NCBI RefSeq assembly: GCF_002806945.1 | Contig: NZ_NIHC01000005.1 | Coordinates: 62,001-126,000 of the forward strand | Source: Marinobacter salexigens | GTDB lineage: Bacteria > Pseudomonadota > Gammaproteobacteria > Pseudomonadales > Oleiphilaceae | DNA: 64,000 bases | Direction of reading: 5' to 3' | Part shown: positions 36,735 through 46,107 of the stretch, piece after piece | Layout: the number at the start of each line of letters is the position of its first letter | Position numbering within the stretch: position 1 is the stretch's first letter | Made by a program: the position numbers and the translations under genes | Notes under the pieces: model-generated | The model's database searches: none | What the model was told of the DNA's origin: nothing | The model's input: only the letters and a program-made list of their open reading frames with translations

Positions 36735-37916
36735 TCAGATCAGTTCTATAGCGACCGCTGTGGCCTCACCACCGCCTATGCACAGAGCCGCCACCCCACG
36801 CTTCAGCCCTTTCTGTTTCAGGGCATTGATGAGCGTAACAATGATACGGGAGCCGGATGAGCCAATGGGGTGCCCAAGTGCACAGGCGCCGCCGTAGACG
36901 TTCACTTTCTCGGCATCGAGACCCAGCTCGTTAATGGCCAGCAAGGAAACCACTGCAAAGGCTTCGTTGATCTCGTAAAGATCCACATCGTCCTTGCTCC
37001 AGCCGGCTTTTTTCAAGACCTTCTCAATCGCACCGATGGGTGCCAAGGTGAACTCTGCGGGCAGTTGGGCGTGGGTGGCGTGGGCAACAATTCTGGCCTG
37101 AGCCGTCAGGCCTCGGGCTTTTGCTTCTTCCGCAGACGCCAGCACCAGAGCGGAGGCGCCATCACTGATGGAGCTGGCGTTGGCTGCTGTTACTGTGCCG
37201 TCTTTTTTGAAGGCCGGCTTCAGGTTGGGGATTTTCTCCGGGCGGGCATTGCCGGGCTGCTCGTCTATCGCTACTTCAGTATCGCCGCCACGGCCGGAGA
37301 CGGTTACCGGGCAGATTTCCGGCTCGAACCAACCATTATTAATGGCCGCGTTGGCGCGTGTCAGAGACTGAATGGCAAAATTGTCCATCTGTTCGCGGGT
37401 AATGTTGTAGTCGTCTGCGCTTTTTTGCGCGAACACGCCCATCAGGCCGCCTTCGTAGGCATCTTCGAGGCCGTCGAGGAACATGCTGTCGATCACCTGT
37501 CCGTGGCCCATGCGCATGCCGCCACGGGCTTTTGGTAACAGGTACGGTGCCTGGCTCATGTTTTCCATGCCGCCGGCAATCATGATGTTGTTGGTGCCTG
37601 CTTTGATCTGGTCATGGGCCATGATCACGGCTTGCATGCCGGAGCCGCACATTTTGTTCACAGTGGTGCAACCGGAGCTGTCTGGGATACCTGCACCACG
37701 GGAAGCCTGGCGAGCGGGCGCCTGTCCGAGTCCGGCAGGCAATACGCAGCCCATAATTACTTCCTGAACATCCACTGGCTGCAGTCCGCTGCGCTCAATG
37801 GCAGCTTTGATGGAAGTGGCGCCTAACTCGGGAGAGCGTACAGAACTCAGGGAGCCCATCATGCCGCCCATGGGGGTACGGGCGGAGTTCAGGATTACTA
37901 CATCAGGTATTGGCAT
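36735..37916 (-). CDS. Acetyl-CoA acyltransferase (thiolase)
   Basis: A 393-residue biosynthetic-type thiolase. Nucleophile Cys90 (NKMCGSGMQ), the GHPIGSSGSR His and CIGGGEATA Cys are present. It cleaves 3-ketoacyl-CoA. It is the last gene of the LiuR-box operon SDR, acyl-CoA dehydrogenase, thiolase. With those partners it fits cleavage of 2-methylacetoacetyl-CoA in isoleucine breakdown (IvdA-like), though acetoacetyl-CoA is equally possible. The structured repeat at 37943 separates it from the dehydrogenase. GAGGAC precedes the ATG. Confidence 0.9.
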   Translation of the reverse strand: MPIPDVVILNSARTPMGGMMGSLSSVRSPELGATSIKAAIERSGLQPVDVQEVIMGCVLPAGLGQAPARQASRGAGIPDSSGCTTVNKMCGSGMQAVIMAHDQIKAGTNNIMIAGGMENMSQAPYLLPKARGGMRMGHGQVIDSMFLDGLEDAYEGGLMGVFAQKSADDYNITREQMDNFAIQSLTRANAAINNGWFEPEICPVTVSGRGGDTEVAIDEQPGNARPEKIPNLKPAFKKDGTVTAANASSISDGASALVLASAEEAKARGLTAQARIVAHATHAQLPAEFTLAPIGAIEKVLKKAGWSKDDVDLYEINEAFAVVSLLAINELGLDAEKVNVYGGACALGHPIGSSGSRIIVTLINALKQKGLKRGVAALCIGGGEATAVAIELI

Positions 37917-37942
37917 GGTGTTTGTCCTCAGTGTTTGGTGCG

Positions 37943-38056
37943 CGGTCAGGTGCAGGGCGGCCTTTCAGAAACACGCTGTGAATACATCCCTGTACGCTCG
38001 ACAAAAGCCATCCATGGCTTTTGACGGTTTCTGAAAGGCCGCCCTGCACCTGACCG
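37943..38056. repeat. Structured intergenic repeat, copy 1
   Basis: Perfect 30-bp inverted repeat (37943-37972 with 38027-38056) enclosing a 54-base core. The core holds two small hairpins: TACA-TCCC-TGTA at 37983-37994 and AAAAGCCA-TCCA-TGGCTTTT at 38003-38022. It lies between two genes of one operon. A second copy, in opposite orientation, is at 47344-47451. The two cores are the same length and match at 35 of 54 positions, with paired changes in the stems. Confidence 0.9.
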
Positions 38057-38092
38057 TTCAACATTGGCGTCTGTACGCAGGATTGATAAAGG

Positions 38093-39241
38093 TTAGCGAC
38101 CTAAAACCGACCGGGCGATAATCTCCTTCATGACTTCCGAGGTGCCGCCGTAAATGCGCTGTACTCGGGCATCCATAAAGGCGCGAGATATTGGATATTC
38201 CGTGGTGTAGCCATAGCCGCCGAACAACTGCAGGCAACCATCCGCTACTCGGCACTGCATTTCCGTGGCGCTGTACTTGGCCATGGAGGCGGTTGCTGCG
38301 TCCAGTTCACCCGCTTCGTACTGACTGATGCACTGGGATACAAACGCTTTGTTTATCTGGTAGTCGGTTTCCATGCGGGCGATTTCAAAACGGGTGTTCT
38401 GTAATTGGGCCAGCTTCTGGCCGAACAGCTCCCGCTCTTGTGAGTAGGAAATGGTCAGATCCAGAGCGCCTCTGGCTGCTGCTACGCCCAGCGCGCCGAT
38501 AACCAGCCGTTCCCGTGGCAGCTCCTGCATCAAGTAGGCAAAGCCTTTGCCCTCCTGCCCTACCAGTGAGGTGGCTGGAACGCGCATATCCGAGAAGAAT
38601 AACTCGGAGGTATCGCCGCTGTGCTGGCCGATTTTGTCGATATTGCGGCCTTTGCTGTATCCCGGCAGGCTGGTGTCCACCAGGAACAGGCTGATGCCTT
38701 TTGCTCCGGCCGAGGGATCGGTTTTCGCCGCAACAATCACCATGTCGGCATGCTGGCCATTGGTGATGAAGGTTTTTGAACCATTAAGGATATAGTCGTC
38801 GCCGTCTCGCACCGCGCTGGTGCGCATGGCCTGCAGATCACTGCCGGCACCTGGCTCGGTCATGGCGATGGCGCCAACCACTTCGCCCGACACCATTTTG
38901 GGGAGCCACTGCTGCTTTTGCTCTTCGTTACCAAGGTGGCTGATGTAGGGGGCGACTATATCTGAATGCACCATTACGTTGGTGGAGAGCGCACCAAAAC
39001 CCATGCGGGCAAGCTCTTCGCCCACCACTACGGAGTATTGGAAAGGCGCTCCATATCCGCCGCAATCTTCAGGAATATCCACACATAACATGCCGGCATC
39101 GCCGAGGGTATTCCAGAGTTCACGGGGCACCAGGCCAGATTGTTCCCAAGCCTCGTAGTGGGGCGCAACTTCTGTTTCCAGAGCTTTGATGACAGATGCT
39201 CTGAACAGAGCGATTTCTTCCTGATCCACTGGGTTAGTCAT
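38093..39241 (-). CDS. Acyl-CoA dehydrogenase (short/branched-chain type)
   Basis: A 382-residue FAD enzyme. It carries AMTEPGAGSDLQAMRT (FAD/substrate loop), the ELPRERLVIGALGVAAARGALDL helix, QLFGGYGYTTEYPISR and the catalytic Glu in RIYGGTSEVMKE. It oxidises acyl-CoA to 2-enoyl-CoA. Second gene of the SDR-led operon; with the SDR and thiolase it suits 2-methylbutyryl-CoA or a related branched acyl-CoA. AGGAG precedes the start. Closely related to the second dehydrogenase at 41386. Confidence 0.9.
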   Translation of the reverse strand: MTNPVDQEEIALFRASVIKALETEVAPHYEAWEQSGLVPRELWNTLGDAGMLCVDIPEDCGGYGAPFQYSVVVGEELARMGFGALSTNVMVHSDIVAPYISHLGNEEQKQQWLPKMVSGEVVGAIAMTEPGAGSDLQAMRTSAVRDGDDYILNGSKTFITNGQHADMVIVAAKTDPSAGAKGISLFLVDTSLPGYSKGRNIDKIGQHSGDTSELFFSDMRVPATSLVGQEGKGFAYLMQELPRERLVIGALGVAAARGALDLTISYSQERELFGQKLAQLQNTRFEIARMETDYQINKAFVSQCISQYEAGELDAATASMAKYSATEMQCRVADGCLQLFGGYGYTTEYPISRAFMDARVQRIYGGTSEVMKEIIARSVLGR

Positions 39242-39266
39242 TGCGCTCTCCTGTATTTAATCGGAT

Positions 39267-40028
39267 TTATTTAGGTGCCATGCGAAGTGCGCTATCCAAC
39301 CGGATGGTTTCGCCGTTCAGAATAGGGTTGCGCACCATCTGATCCACCATCATGCCAAACTCTTCAGGCTTACCCAGACGCTGCGGGAACGGCAGGGTTG
39401 CTGCCAGGCTGTCCTGAACTTCCTGTGGCATGCCAGCCATCATGGGTGTCATGAACAGGCCAGGTGCAATGGTGTTCACGCGAATGCCTTCGCGGGCCAG
39501 TTCCCGGGCGGATTGAATGGTCAGGGCAACCACGCCGCCTTTGGAAGCACTGTACGCTGCCTGTCCGATCTGCCCTTCGTAAGCGGCAACGGACGCCGTG
39601 TTGATGATCACACCACGCTCACCGTCTGTGTTGGCTTCGCGCTGGGCCATTTCGGTCGCGGCGAGTCGCAGAATGTTGAAGGTTCCAATCAGGTTAATTT
39701 CGATAACCTTGCTGAACTTCTCCAGGGGCATAACCCCGTTGCGGCCCAGTATTCTTGCTGCAGGGCCAATGCCCGCACAGTTCACTGCAATTCCACACAA
39801 GCCATGAGCTTCACGGGCAGTTGCTATTGCCGCTTCCGCGCTTTCGGCAGAGCTCACATCGCAGTGCACAAAAATTCCGCCAATATCTGCAGCGACTTTC
39901 TCGCCCTGCTCTTTTTGCAGATCGAAGATCGCTACTTTGCAGCCTGCAGCCGCCAGCGCCCGGGCCGCGCCTTCGCCAAGCCCTGAGGCTCCACCTGTCA
40001 CAATGGCTGGTACATTATTGAATTCCAT
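39267..40028 (-). CDS. SDR 3-hydroxyacyl-CoA dehydrogenase (HSD10-like)
   Basis: A 253-residue short-chain dehydrogenase. The NAD site is TGGASGLGEGAARALA, with the YSASKGG catalytic Tyr/Lys. The ending, FGMMVDQMVRNPILNGETIRLDSALRMAPK, matches the 17-beta-HSD10/3-hydroxy-2-methylbutyryl-CoA dehydrogenase group (IvdG). The frame opens with TTG one codon earlier; I use the ATG, which has AGGGAG at good spacing. First gene behind the LiuR box at 40092, with an acyl-CoA dehydrogenase and thiolase downstream. Confidence 0.9.
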   Translation of the reverse strand: MEFNNVPAIVTGGASGLGEGAARALAAAGCKVAIFDLQKEQGEKVAADIGGIFVHCDVSSAESAEAAIATAREAHGLCGIAVNCAGIGPAARILGRNGVMPLEKFSKVIEINLIGTFNILRLAATEMAQREANTDGERGVIINTASVAAYEGQIGQAAYSASKGGVVALTIQSARELAREGIRVNTIAPGLFMTPMMAGMPQEVQDSLAATLPFPQRLGKPEEFGMMVDQMVRNPILNGETIRLDSALRMAPK

Positions 40029-40091
40029 CAACTTCTCCCTTCTATCTCGGAGTTTTTTCGGCAGCGATTAGCTGAATGGGCCAGCCCACAC

Positions 40092-40107
40092 TTTACGTTA
40101 ACGTAAA
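40092..40107 (-). promoter_or_regulatory. LiuR operator upstream of the SDR operon
   Basis: TTTACGTTAACGTAAA, a perfect 16-base palindrome, 63 bases before the SDR start. The same 16 bases stand before liuR at 45550. It matches the LiuR motif known for branched-chain catabolic genes in proteobacteria. Identity between sites is seen; binding is inferred. Confidence 0.88.
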
Positions 40108-40148
40108 CTGTACCCAATTCAGCCTTAAAAAGAAATTCGACTATCCAA

Positions 40149-41336
40149 TCAATTAATGCGTTCAACAATCAACGCAATACCCTGGCCACCGCCAATGCAC
40201 ATGGTGATCAGGCCGTAACGGCCACCGGTGCGCTCAAGTTCTGCCAACGTTTTAATGATGAGAATGGAGCCGGTAGCACCCACAGGGTGCCCCATAGCAA
40301 CAGCCCCGCCGTTCGGGTTTACCTTGTCTGCTGGCAAGCCCAGCTCCTTACTGACGGCAAGCGCCTGTGCTGCAAAAGCTTCGTTGGATTCGATTACATC
40401 CAGGTCTGCCACGCTAAGGCCGGTTTTCTCCAATACGGTTCGTACCGCAGGGATGGGGCCAAGGCCCATGACGCTAGGATCTACCCCGGCAAAGGCATAA
40501 CCCACAATCCGGGCACGTGCTTTCAGGCCACGCTTTTCGGCTTCTGCTGCGCTGGTCAGCACCATGGCAGCCGCACCATCGTTAATGCCAGAAGCATTGC
40601 CGGGGGTAACTATGCCGTCTTTGGTAAAGGCGGGCTTCAAGCCTGACAGGCTTTCGGCTGTGGTGCCTGCGCGTACGTGTTCATCCTGCTCAAAAACAAC
40701 TTCCTTACGGCCCTGCTTTACAGTTACCGGCACAATCTGTTCTTTGAAGTAACCGTTCTCAATAGCCTGGCTGGCACGGCGGTGGCTTTCCGCTGAGAAT
40801 GCATCCAGATCTTCACGGGTAAAACCGTACTTTTCTGCAATGCGCTCAGCAGTCATGCCCATGTGGCCGCTGCCAAACGGATCGGTCAGGGTTCCCAGGG
40901 TCATATCAACCGCTTTACCATCACCCATCCGCAAACCCTTGCGAACGTTGGGCAGCACATAGGCGCCCTGACTCATGCTTTCGGCACCGCCAGCCAGGGC
41001 AATCTGGCTATCGCCCATCATGATCATTTGTGCGGCACTGATAACCGACTGCACGCCAGAACCACAAAGGCGGTTTACGTTGAATGCAGCAGAGCCCTTC
41101 TGCAGGCCTGAGTTCAGGCCGATGTGCCGGGCTACATAAGCGTCAGCCGGGCCGGTAGGGATAATATGGCCAAACACCGAATGGTCGATGTCTTCTGCAG
41201 GCACACCTGAACGACTAATCGCCTCTTTGGCTGCGCAGGTTCCAAGCTCAGCCGGGGTCAGGGAGCTCAGGCTACCGCCAAAACCGCCAATAGCGGTTCG
41301 GGCACCGTCGAGAATGACAACATCAGTAAGTTTCAT
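40149..41336 (-). CDS. Acetyl-CoA C-acyltransferase (thiolase)
   Basis: A 395-residue thiolase. Nucleophile Cys91 (NVNRLCGSGVQS), GHPVGATGS His and CIGGGQG Cys are conserved. The frame is open 25 codons upstream, but the ATG at 41336 gives the normal MKLTDVVILDGARTAIG start and has GAGGA before it. It lies 49 bases after the second acyl-CoA dehydrogenase gene and is probably cotranscribed with it. It ends just before the LiuR box of the next operon. Confidence 0.9.
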   Translation of the reverse strand: MKLTDVVILDGARTAIGGFGGSLSSLTPAELGTCAAKEAISRSGVPAEDIDHSVFGHIIPTGPADAYVARHIGLNSGLQKGSAAFNVNRLCGSGVQSVISAAQMIMMGDSQIALAGGAESMSQGAYVLPNVRKGLRMGDGKAVDMTLGTLTDPFGSGHMGMTAERIAEKYGFTREDLDAFSAESHRRASQAIENGYFKEQIVPVTVKQGRKEVVFEQDEHVRAGTTAESLSGLKPAFTKDGIVTPGNASGINDGAAAMVLTSAAEAEKRGLKARARIVGYAFAGVDPSVMGLGPIPAVRTVLEKTGLSVADLDVIESNEAFAAQALAVSKELGLPADKVNPNGGAVAMGHPVGATGSILIIKTLAELERTGGRYGLITMCIGGGQGIALIVERIN

Positions 41337-41385
41337 TGATTGTTCCTCAAGATTTGGATGACTGGAATTCCACTGAGCGCATAAT

Positions 41386-42528
41386 CTATTTGCCCAGCAT
41401 GGAGCGGGCAATCACTTCTTTCATAATTTCCGAGGTGCCGGCGTAGATTGTCTGAACGCGGGCATCCACAAAGAATCGCGATACAGGGTACTCCACGGTA
41501 TACCCATAGCCGCCAAATAGCTGCAAGCAGTCGTTGGCGATATCGCACTGCATTTCCGTGAGCATCAATTTCAGAATCGCAGCTTCCGTTGGCCCCATCT
41601 CGCCGTTCAGGTAGTTCCCGATGCACTGGTTCAGATAGGCTTTGCCCACCTCCAGCCGTGCTTTGGCTTCGGCCAGTTTGAATCGGGTATTCTGAAAATC
41701 CGCAACCCGCTGGCCAAACGCCTGGCGTTGTTGCACATAATCCAGAGTCAGTGCCAGCACACCCTCAGTTGCCCCCACTGCTTGAGCAGCCACACCCAGG
41801 CGCTCACGGGGTAACTCCTGCATCAGATAGGCAAAGCCCTTACCTTCTTCGCCAAGCAGAGCGTCGTGGGGTACCACAAGATCAGAGAAAAATAGCTCTG
41901 CCGTATCGCTGGCATGCTGGCCTATTTTACGGATGCCCTTACCGCGGGTGAACCCGGGCAGGCTGGCATCCACAAGGAAGAGAGAGACACCCTTGGCGCC
42001 GGCCTGGGGGTCGGTTTTGGCGCATACAATCACCAATTCCGCCTGCAAACCGTTGGTAATAAAAACCTTGGCACCATTGATGACATAGCCATTATCCGTG
42101 CGCTGGGCCGTGGTACGCATAGCCGCCAGGTCACTGCCTGCACCCGGCTCGGTCATGGCGATGGCACTGAGAATATCCCCCCGGATCATCGCCGGGAGAT
42201 ACCGCTCCTTCTGAGCCTCCGTACCAAGATGCAAAATATAAGGCATGACGATATTGGCGTGGATGTTATAGCCACCGGCCAGACCACCAAAGCCCTTGCG
42301 GGCAATTTCCGAGATCGCCAGCTGAGAAACTTCAAAGCTCGCAGCCGCTCCCCCGTATTCTTCTGGCATATCAATACCGAGCATGCCGGCTTGCCCCAGC
42401 GTGTTCCAGACTGAGCGAGGAATTGCGGATTGTTCTTCCCACTCGTCATAGTGCGGCGCAATTTCCCTATCAAGAACCCGGTTGATCATTTCATGAAACA
42501 GCGCGGTATCGTCTTGGTGTCCGGACAT
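41386..42528 (-). CDS. Acyl-CoA dehydrogenase, second copy
   Basis: A 380-residue FAD enzyme with the same hallmarks as the one at 38093: AMTEPGAGSDLAAMRT, QLFGGYGYTVEYPVSRF, and catalytic Glu in TIYAGTSEIMKEV. The ATG at 42528, with AGAGG 8 bases before it, is preferred over the upstream ATG in the same frame. Head of a pair with the second thiolase, divergent from the AraC-type regulator, which is its likely controller. Chain-length preference is not readable. Confidence 0.9.
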   Translation of the reverse strand: MSGHQDDTALFHEMINRVLDREIAPHYDEWEEQSAIPRSVWNTLGQAGMLGIDMPEEYGGAAASFEVSQLAISEIARKGFGGLAGGYNIHANIVMPYILHLGTEAQKERYLPAMIRGDILSAIAMTEPGAGSDLAAMRTTAQRTDNGYVINGAKVFITNGLQAELVIVCAKTDPQAGAKGVSLFLVDASLPGFTRGKGIRKIGQHASDTAELFFSDLVVPHDALLGEEGKGFAYLMQELPRERLGVAAQAVGATEGVLALTLDYVQQRQAFGQRVADFQNTRFKLAEAKARLEVGKAYLNQCIGNYLNGEMGPTEAAILKLMLTEMQCDIANDCLQLFGGYGYTVEYPVSRFFVDARVQTIYAGTSEIMKEVIARSMLGK

Positions 42529-42675
42529 AGGTAACCTCTCAAGTGGCTCTGTCAACAAACCCATTAGTCTTCTGATTATTCAGGCAGCCAACCATTTAAA
42601 GGGTTATCCTGTTCCCCGGGAATGGCCGTACAAGCCGAAAAAATTGACACAATACGCACTTGATCAACTGTAGAT

Positions 42676-43692
42676 ATGCCCAAACCGCAATCCATACCCC
42701 ACATCGCGAACCACTACCTCCAGGCCTCAATCCGCGGTGCCGAAAGGCAAGGGTTGAGCAAAAGCATCTTGCTGGACAGCGCCGGGATTCCCATTGAGTG
42801 GCTGAACAAGCCCGAGCAACTGATTACCGAACAACAGCTTACCCAGTTGATCAAGAGCGTGTGGCGTGCAACCCGCGATGAATTCCTGGGGTTATCCACC
42901 AGTCCCTGTAAAAACGGCACCTTCGCGTTAATGGCAGACTACTGCCTTGATTCCGCTTCCCTAGGGGCCGTGTTTCGCAAGAGCGCCCGGGTTTACAGCA
43001 TCGCCTGTAACAATGTCGATATAGGTTTGGGGGAAAGCGACAGCAACAAACTGGTGTTTTTCCGCCTTAGCCTAGACGATGCCAGCCAGGATACAGACCA
43101 CATGCTGCAGGAATTCCTGCTTCTTATGTGGCAACGATTCGCCTGCTGGCTGGTGGACCAACAGATCCCATTTGCTACAACCTGCTTCAGTTATCCCGCG
43201 CCGAAACATGTTAACGAGTATCGCGCCATGTTCCCGACTGAATTGCAGTTTGAAGAATCTGTGTGCGGCTTCTCTCTCCACGAAAAATACCTGCAACTGC
43301 CCATTACCCGGAGCGAAGCAGAGCTGGAAACGTTTCTGAAGGAAGCTCCGGCCTACATACTGCACAGGCCCGACAACGACGATAGCCTGCGCAACCGTGT
43401 TCGCGCCTTGCTGGCAAGCCAAAGCCTGAGCAACATGCCCAGCCTGGGTGACATTGCAGAGCTATTGCACATGACACCAAGAAGCATAGGCCGTAAGTTA
43501 CAGGAAGAAGGCACCTCCCTGCGCCTGATCAAGAACAGCCTACGGAGGGAGTACGCCATAAAACTCATGAGCACAGAAAACCTGAGCGTGGCGGACATCA
43601 GCGAACGGGTCGGCTTCTCGGAAACCGCCTCCTTCTGCCGTGCCTTCAAACGTTGGACGGGCAAGTCGCCCTCGCAATGGGCTGACAAATAA
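42676..43692 (+). CDS. AraC-family transcriptional regulator
   Basis: A 338-residue regulator with an N-terminal ligand domain of the arabinose-binding/OruR-ArgR-like type (about 15-200) and a C-terminal double HTH (LGDIAELLHMTPRSIGRKLQEEGTS, then LSVADISERVGFSETASFCRAFKRWTGKSPSQW). Divergent from the acyl-CoA dehydrogenase/thiolase pair with a 147-base shared promoter region, and upstream of an acyl-CoA ligase. Regulators of this class often control lipid or amino-acid catabolism; the effector is unknown. Confidence 0.9.
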   Translation: MPKPQSIPHIANHYLQASIRGAERQGLSKSILLDSAGIPIEWLNKPEQLITEQQLTQLIKSVWRATRDEFLGLSTSPCKNGTFALMADYCLDSASLGAVFRKSARVYSIACNNVDIGLGESDSNKLVFFRLSLDDASQDTDHMLQEFLLLMWQRFACWLVDQQIPFATTCFSYPAPKHVNEYRAMFPTELQFEESVCGFSLHEKYLQLPITRSEAELETFLKEAPAYILHRPDNDDSLRNRVRALLASQSLSNMPSLGDIAELLHMTPRSIGRKLQEEGTSLRLIKNSLRREYAIKLMSTENLSVADISERVGFSETASFCRAFKRWTGKSPSQWADK

Positions 43693-43822
43693 CCATGTAG
43701 TGAATACATCTACTTGGCTGATTGGGTCAATTTTTTCGACTTGAGAGGTCATTCCCCAAGCCAATGCTTCTTTGAGTTAATGCCAGCTCTACCAATATAA
43801 AAACACCAACAGAGGTACTTGC

Positions 43823-45406
43823 ATGAACAACAACAGCACACCTGCTTCCAGTTCGCTGCCATCGGGTATTGCCCGGGCACTGCGCAACACCATAGGTGAT
43901 GCCCTCGCCCGCTCTGCGCGCACTCACAACAGCCGCACAGCTCTGGCATTTGACGACCGGACCTGGACCTTTTCCGACATTCACACTGCGTCAAACCGCC
44001 TGGCTCACCGCCTTATCGAGCTTGGGCTGATCAAAGGTGATCGTGTTGGTGCTTATGGCAAGAACTCGGATGCCTACCTGTTACTTTGGTTGGCCTGTGC
44101 AAAAGCGGGGCTGATTCATGTGCCTGTTAACTACGCGCTAATTGGCAAAGAGCTAACCTATGTAGTGAATCAATCCGGCTGCAAAGCCCTGTTTTTCGAT
44201 ACGGATCTGCAGCCGCAAGTAGATGAAGTTAAAAACACAGTGGAGGTTGGCGTATATGGAACCCTTCACAGCGGACAAAACGACAACAATCCGGACATAC
44301 TGGCACTCGCACTTGCAAGCGGGGAAGATACAGCACCGGACGTAGAGCTTTCAGACACAGACGTTGTGCAGATTCTCTATACCTCCGGCACAACCTCCGA
44401 TCCTAAAGGTGCCATGCACACGCACCGCTCACTAATGAGTCATTACAGCGCCTGCCAGTACCATCTGGACATTCGCGACAGCGACCGTTCTCTTGCCGCC
44501 CTTCCTCTGTACCACTCTGCGCAGATGCATGTGTTTTCCATGCCCATGCTGCTCAGTGGCGGTTACAGCCGGTTGATCAATACACCAACACCGGATGCCA
44601 TTCTCGGGCTATTGGCCAGCGAACAACTCAACGCCTTTTTCGCGCCACCCACCGTGTGGATTGCACTGCTGCAGAACCCGCAATTCAACCCGGAAAAACT
44701 CCAGCATATGGACAAGCTCTACTACGGTGCCTCCATCATGCCTGGCCAGGTGGTCAAAGAGCTGGGCGAAAAACTGCCGGGCGCAGGCCTCTACAACTGT
44801 TACGGCCAAAGTGAAATTGCACCTCTGGCAACGGTGCTGCTACCTGAGGAACACACAGAACGCCCTTCATCCGCTGGCCGCCCCATGCAGACCGTGATGA
44901 CCCGCATTGTGGACCCGGTAACCGGCAAAGACTGCAAGCCTGGCGAACAAGGCGAACTGGTACATCAATCCCCCCAACTGATGGTGGGCTACTGGGCAAA
45001 ACCCGAAGCAACCGAAGAAGCTTTCAAGGATGGATGGTTCCATTCTGGCGACCTGGGTTACCAGGATGAAGAAGGCTATATCTACATCGTTGACCGCATT
45101 AAAGACGTGGTGAATACCGGCGGTGTTCTGGTTGCCAGCCGTGACGTGGAAGAAGCACTCTATCAACACGAATCCGTGGCAGAAGTTGCTGTTATCGGTG
45201 TGCCCGATGAAAAGTGGATTGAAGCTATCTGCGCTGTTGTGGTACTCAGAGACGGGCACACCGAAAACTCAGACGCTTTGATGAGTCATGCCCGCGCCAA
45301 ACTCGCAAGCTTCAAAGTGCCCAAACACATCCACTTTGTAAGTCAGCTACCCAAGAACACGGCAGGCAAACTGCTGAAAAGAAAACTCAGAGAAGACCTC
45401 TCCTAA
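43823..45406 (+). CDS. Acyl-CoA synthetase (AMP-forming, FadD13-like)
   Basis: A 527-residue ANL ligase. P-loop-like ILYTSGTTSDPKGAMHTH near residue 188, YGQSEIAPLAT, the GWFHSGDLGYQDEEGY hinge and catalytic Lys in PKNTAGKLLKRKL. Length and motifs suit fatty acyl-CoA ligases of the FadD13/FadK group. AGAGG precedes the ATG. It stands alone between the AraC gene and liuR, and is followed by a large hairpin. Confidence 0.9.
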   Translation: MNNNSTPASSSLPSGIARALRNTIGDALARSARTHNSRTALAFDDRTWTFSDIHTASNRLAHRLIELGLIKGDRVGAYGKNSDAYLLLWLACAKAGLIHVPVNYALIGKELTYVVNQSGCKALFFDTDLQPQVDEVKNTVEVGVYGTLHSGQNDNNPDILALALASGEDTAPDVELSDTDVVQILYTSGTTSDPKGAMHTHRSLMSHYSACQYHLDIRDSDRSLAALPLYHSAQMHVFSMPMLLSGGYSRLINTPTPDAILGLLASEQLNAFFAPPTVWIALLQNPQFNPEKLQHMDKLYYGASIMPGQVVKELGEKLPGAGLYNCYGQSEIAPLATVLLPEEHTERPSSAGRPMQTVMTRIVDPVTGKDCKPGEQGELVHQSPQLMVGYWAKPEATEEAFKDGWFHSGDLGYQDEEGYIYIVDRIKDVVNTGGVLVASRDVEEALYQHESVAEVAVIGVPDEKWIEAICAVVVLRDGHTENSDALMSHARAKLASFKVPKHIHFVSQLPKNTAGKLLKRKLREDLS

Positions 45407-45416
45407 CGCCTATACC

Positions 45417-45460
45417 AGCTGGTTGGCTCACACCACTTCCTCAGAGTGAGCCTGCCAGCT
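45417..45460 (+). terminator. Two-segment hairpin after the acyl-CoA ligase
   Basis: AGCTGG-TT-GGCTCAC pairs with GTGAGCC-TG-CCAGCT across a 14-base loop, 11 bases past the stop. There is no T run. Probable transcript end before the liuR promoter. Confidence 0.5.
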
Positions 45461-45549
45461 ATCGGCCCCTTGGCGGCCAATCTGCCCATTCAATAAGCTC
45501 ACCTCATGCCCAGCAAATGACGCAAAACAATCCAGCTCGCCCAAAAAAC

Positions 45550-45565
45550 TTTACGTTAACGTAAA
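45550..45565 (+). promoter_or_regulatory. LiuR operator upstream of liuR-liuABCDE
   Basis: TTTACGTTAACGTAAA, identical to the site at 40092-40107. It stands 37 bases before the liuR start. A possible -10 (TAGTCT, 45573-45578) follows at 17 bases from its left TTTACG, so the palindrome would overlap the -35/spacer, the position typical for MerR-family control. Confidence 0.9.
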
Positions 45566-45601
45566 CTTCCTCTAGTCTGACTAAAAAGAGGGGGGACCAA
45601 C

Positions 45602-46051
45602 ATGAGCGAAAAGAGAACATTCAGTATCAGTGAACTCGCCAGTGAATTCGATGTGACCACCCGCAGCATCCGGTTTTACGAAGACCAAGGGCTACTAAAA
45701 CCAACACGGCGCGGGCAAACACGGATATTCAGCACAAAAGACAGAGTGCGCCTAAAGCTCATCCTCCGGGGCAAGCGCATGGGTTTTTCATTGGCTGAAA
45801 CCAAGGAAACTTTTGACCTGTGGGATGAAACCCTCACTGGCAACGAAAAACAGCTCCTGAAAATGCTGTCGATACTGGACGATAAACGAACGCATATCGA
45901 GCAACAGAAAGCCGATATAGCTATGGCAGAGCTGGAAATCAATACAAGAGAAGCCCACTGCAGGGAGGCTCTTGCGGAACTACAGAAAAAGAAGCAACAA
46001 CAAGAAAAAGCAACAACCGAACAGCCGGAACACATCCAGGTACATAGCTAA
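45602..46051 (+). CDS. liuR: MerR-family regulator LiuR
   Basis: A 149-residue MerR protein. The N-terminal winged HTH is [38 protein letters not shown], followed by a dimerisation helix and a Lys/Gln-rich tail. It lacks metal-binding Cys residues, as expected for LiuR. It controls leucine/isovalerate degradation genes, lies directly before liuA and has a perfect LiuR palindrome in its own promoter, so it is probably autoregulated. AGAGGGGGG precedes the ATG. Confidence 0.93.
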   Translation: MSEKRTFSISELASEFDVTTRSIRFYEDQGLLKPTRRGQTRIFSTKDRVRLKLILRGKRMGFSLAETKETFDLWDETLTGNEKQLLKMLSILDDKRTHIEQQKADIAMAELEINTREAHCREALAELQKKKQQQEKATTEQPEHIQVHS

Positions 46052-46107
46052 CTTGCCCAGCACTCCATTTGCAAATAACCAACTGGCAGAACAATAGGCG
46101 AACACAC

